Source of the DNA: an uncultured Fluviicola sp.
Lineage (GTDB): Bacteria; Bacteroidota; Bacteroidia; Flavobacteriales; Crocinitomicaceae
Direction of reading: 5' to 3'
Length of the DNA stretch: 64,000 nucleotides
NCBI RefSeq assembly: GCF_946478805.1
Contig: NZ_CAMLDC010000023.1
Coordinates: forward strand, 1 to 64,000
Of this stretch, positions 62,663 through 64,000 are shown in pieces. Positions within the stretch are counted from its first letter, which is position 1. Each line of letters begins with the position of its first letter. The position numbers and the translations under genes were made by a program. The notes below the pieces were generated by a model, which saw only the letters and a program-made list of their open reading frames with translations, was not told where the DNA came from and did no database searches.

Positions 62663-63033
62663 TGAATGTAGAAGAATTTAGAGATTTTTGTCTGTCCTTT
62701 AAAGGTGCTCACGAGGGAATGCCCTTTGAAGGTTTTTTTCATAATTCCCGGTCAATACTTGTGATGTATGTTAAAAAGAAGATGTTCTGTTTTTTCGATT
62801 TGGATAAATTTGATAGTTGTACTATAAAATCCGATTCGGAAAAAATAAACAGTTTAAAAAATGAGTATAGTTCTATAGAAAAACCATTCAATCTAAGTCC
62901 CAAATATTGGATCAACGTTGGACTTAATGGCGATGTATCCAATAAGATGCTCAAGTCTCTAGTTGCAGATTCATATCAACTGGTCGTTGAGGGTCTTTCT
63001 AAAAAGGAACAAGAAGAATTAAAAAAAAATTAA
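62662..63033 (+). CDS. MmcQ/YjbR-family protein (DUF419)
   Basis: A 123-residue protein with the YjbR pattern: EEFRDFCLSFKGAHEGMPFE at the start, MYVKKKMFCFFDLDKF, and a C-terminal KYWINVGLNGD to SYQLVVEGLSKKEQEEL. The fold is shared with DNA-binding cores, but function is not established. Start and stop each overlap a neighbour by one base (TAATG), so translation is coupled on both sides. Confidence 0.87.
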   Translation: MNVEEFRDFCLSFKGAHEGMPFEGFFHNSRSILVMYVKKKMFCFFDLDKFDSCTIKSDSEKINSLKNEYSSIEKPFNLSPKYWINVGLNGDVSNKMLKSLVADSYQLVVEGLSKKEQEELKKN

Positions 63034-63767
63034 TGTCTGTCATTTGGAACCTGTGGCACGGTTGTATAAAAATCAGTGAAGGCTGCAAAAATTGTTATGT
63101 TTTTCGACGGGATGCACTTTATGGGATAGACAGTCGAAATGTCTATAAAACAAAAAGCTATGATCTGCCTATTAAGAAAAAGAGGGATGGAAGTTTTAAG
63201 GTGCCTTCAGGGGAGCATTTGTGGACTTGCTTTTCGTCAGATTTTTTCATAGAAAATGCCGATGAATGGAGAGATGACGTGTGGGAAATGATGAGAATAA
63301 GACGGGATCTTACTTTTTCCATTGCCACCAAAAGAGTTGAACGAATAGAGAAGTGTTTGCCTGAGGATTGGGGATCTGGCTATGAAAATGTTTCCTTGCT
63401 TTGTTCAATAGAAAATCAAAAACAGGCTGATCTACGGTTACCACTCTTCAGGAATGTTCCTATTAAAAACAAATCATTGATATGTGAACCTTTGTTAGGC
63501 CCGATTGATCTTATAGAACACCTTGCAGATAATTGGATAGATCAGGTTATTGTTGGCGGAGAGTCGGGAGATAAAGCAAGAATATGCAATTTCGAATGGG
63601 TAGAAGGTATTCGGCAAGCTTGCATTAAAAACGAGGTAACTTTCATTTTCAAACAGACAGGAACTCGTTTTATAAAAGATGGCAAAAGTTATAGTATAGC
63701 CAGAAAACTACAATCGGCACAAGCCAGAAAGGCAAATCTTAATTTCACTCCACGTAAAGACTGCTGA
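63033..63767 (+). CDS. DUF5131 protein (phage Gp37/Gp68, three-Cys-motif family)
   Basis: A 244-residue protein with the family start WNLWHGCIKISEGCKNCY, which contains a C-x6-C-x2-C motif likely to bind an Fe-S cluster. Radical-SAM-like chemistry has been suggested for relatives. Other conserved segments are FCSSDFF-type (CFSSDFFIENADEWRDD), IATKRVERI, CEPLLGPID, VIVGGESGDKAR and FIFKQTGTR. The family is common in phages and mobile regions, often beside a TcmP partner; no TcmP gene is present before the window ends. It overlaps the YjbR gene by one base. Confidence 0.9.
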   Translation: MSVIWNLWHGCIKISEGCKNCYVFRRDALYGIDSRNVYKTKSYDLPIKKKRDGSFKVPSGEHLWTCFSSDFFIENADEWRDDVWEMMRIRRDLTFSIATKRVERIEKCLPEDWGSGYENVSLLCSIENQKQADLRLPLFRNVPIKNKSLICEPLLGPIDLIEHLADNWIDQVIVGGESGDKARICNFEWVEGIRQACIKNEVTFIFKQTGTRFIKDGKSYSIARKLQSAQARKANLNFTPRKDC

Positions 63768-63830
63768 TTACGAAAGAAAATGAATCAAGACTTAGAATTC
63801 TAAAAATAAATGGTCTAAATTTTACATATT

Positions 63831-64000
63831 ATGAATAGTGAAAAAACAACAACTACCCAAGCGATCCGTTCATGGCTGGGCATTCCCTACGCTACTGCAC
63901 AGCGCTTTCGTAGTCCTATTTTGTTGCCTTTTAATCCCAATTTACCTTATGACAAAAAAGGTGTTGCACCATTACAAGCAGGCAACACCAGTTGGCTCGA
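63831..64000 (+). CDS. Carboxylesterase-family protein (5' part, cut by the window end)
   Basis: The first 56 residues from the ATG at 63831 are open to the window edge. WLGIPYATAQRFRSPILLPF matches the N terminus of type B carboxylesterases (GIPYA...RF..P), and a KKGVAPLQ segment replaces the usual Cys-containing loop region. No signal peptide is seen. The catalytic serine lies beyond the window. It starts 64 bp after DUF5131. Confidence 0.65.
   Translation, partial: MNSEKTTTTQAIRSWLGIPYATAQRFRSPILLPFNPNLPYDKKGVAPLQAGNTSWL

Overview
The window is a chromosomal segment of an AT-rich Bacteroidota bacterium, most likely a flavobacterium. The Crocinitomicaceae/Fluviicola-like group is my guess for the family, at low confidence. 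The evidence is TAnnTTTG-type -7 promoter elements ahead of many genes, a fused CcoN-CcoO cbb3 oxidase, Por/T9SS-style C-terminal sorting and CHU_C-like domains, and lineage-typical families (GSCFA, DUF1599, BT_3928-like, WG repeats, type B L31). I see no CRISPR array, insertion sequence, rRNA or intact prophage.

Left part (1-11243): a microaerobic respiration block. The minus-strand operon ccoS-ccoNO-ccoQ-ccoP-ccoG encodes a cbb3 cytochrome c oxidase and its assembly factor. A plus-strand DEAD-box helicase separates it from a second minus-strand unit, hemN-ccoI (anaerobic haem synthesis and copper export to the oxidase). A Crp/Fnr regulator is divergent from hemN. Two FNR-like palindromes (TGAT-N4-ATCA), one before ccoS and one between hemN and the regulator, sit at the same distance from a downstream TTTG element. 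This suggests the regulator controls both units.

Middle (11240-44658): mostly housekeeping and envelope genes. They include pepT, a class V aminotransferase, aroK, a transglutaminase-like protein, a SpoIIE-type phosphatase receptor, an M61 peptidase, an RluF-like pseudouridine synthase, a GH3 lipoprotein, an SDR, radC with a polysaccharide deacetylase and a GSCFA protein, an ECF sigma factor with a partner that joins an anti-sigma-like N terminus to a CHU_C-like C terminus, malate dehydrogenase, a CotH/T9SS cargo protein, a beta-helix lipoprotein, rpmE2, a WG-repeat protein, an AAC(3)-like acetyltransferase, menB, an MscS channel, a hotdog thioesterase and folP.

Right-middle (44669-60758): a tightly packed plus-strand run: DUF1599, a DoxX/MauE-like membrane protein, tpiA, prmA, a 1538-residue secreted protein of unknown function, plsY, a 2152-residue protein and clpS. 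The 2152-residue protein has TPR, PD40 and carboxypeptidase-regulatory-like domains as in PorE, but continues into a giant helical region with about 100-residue internal repeats and ends with two SPOR domains. It is the most unusual gene here.

Right end (60844-64000): a tRNA-Arg(ACG) with its own promoter and terminator. A near-copy of the tRNA 3' end lies 191 bp downstream. Then comes an accessory-looking set: an AraC regulator, an overlapping trio (NTF2-like, YjbR-like and phage-type DUF5131) and the start of a carboxylesterase. This may be the edge of an integrated island.
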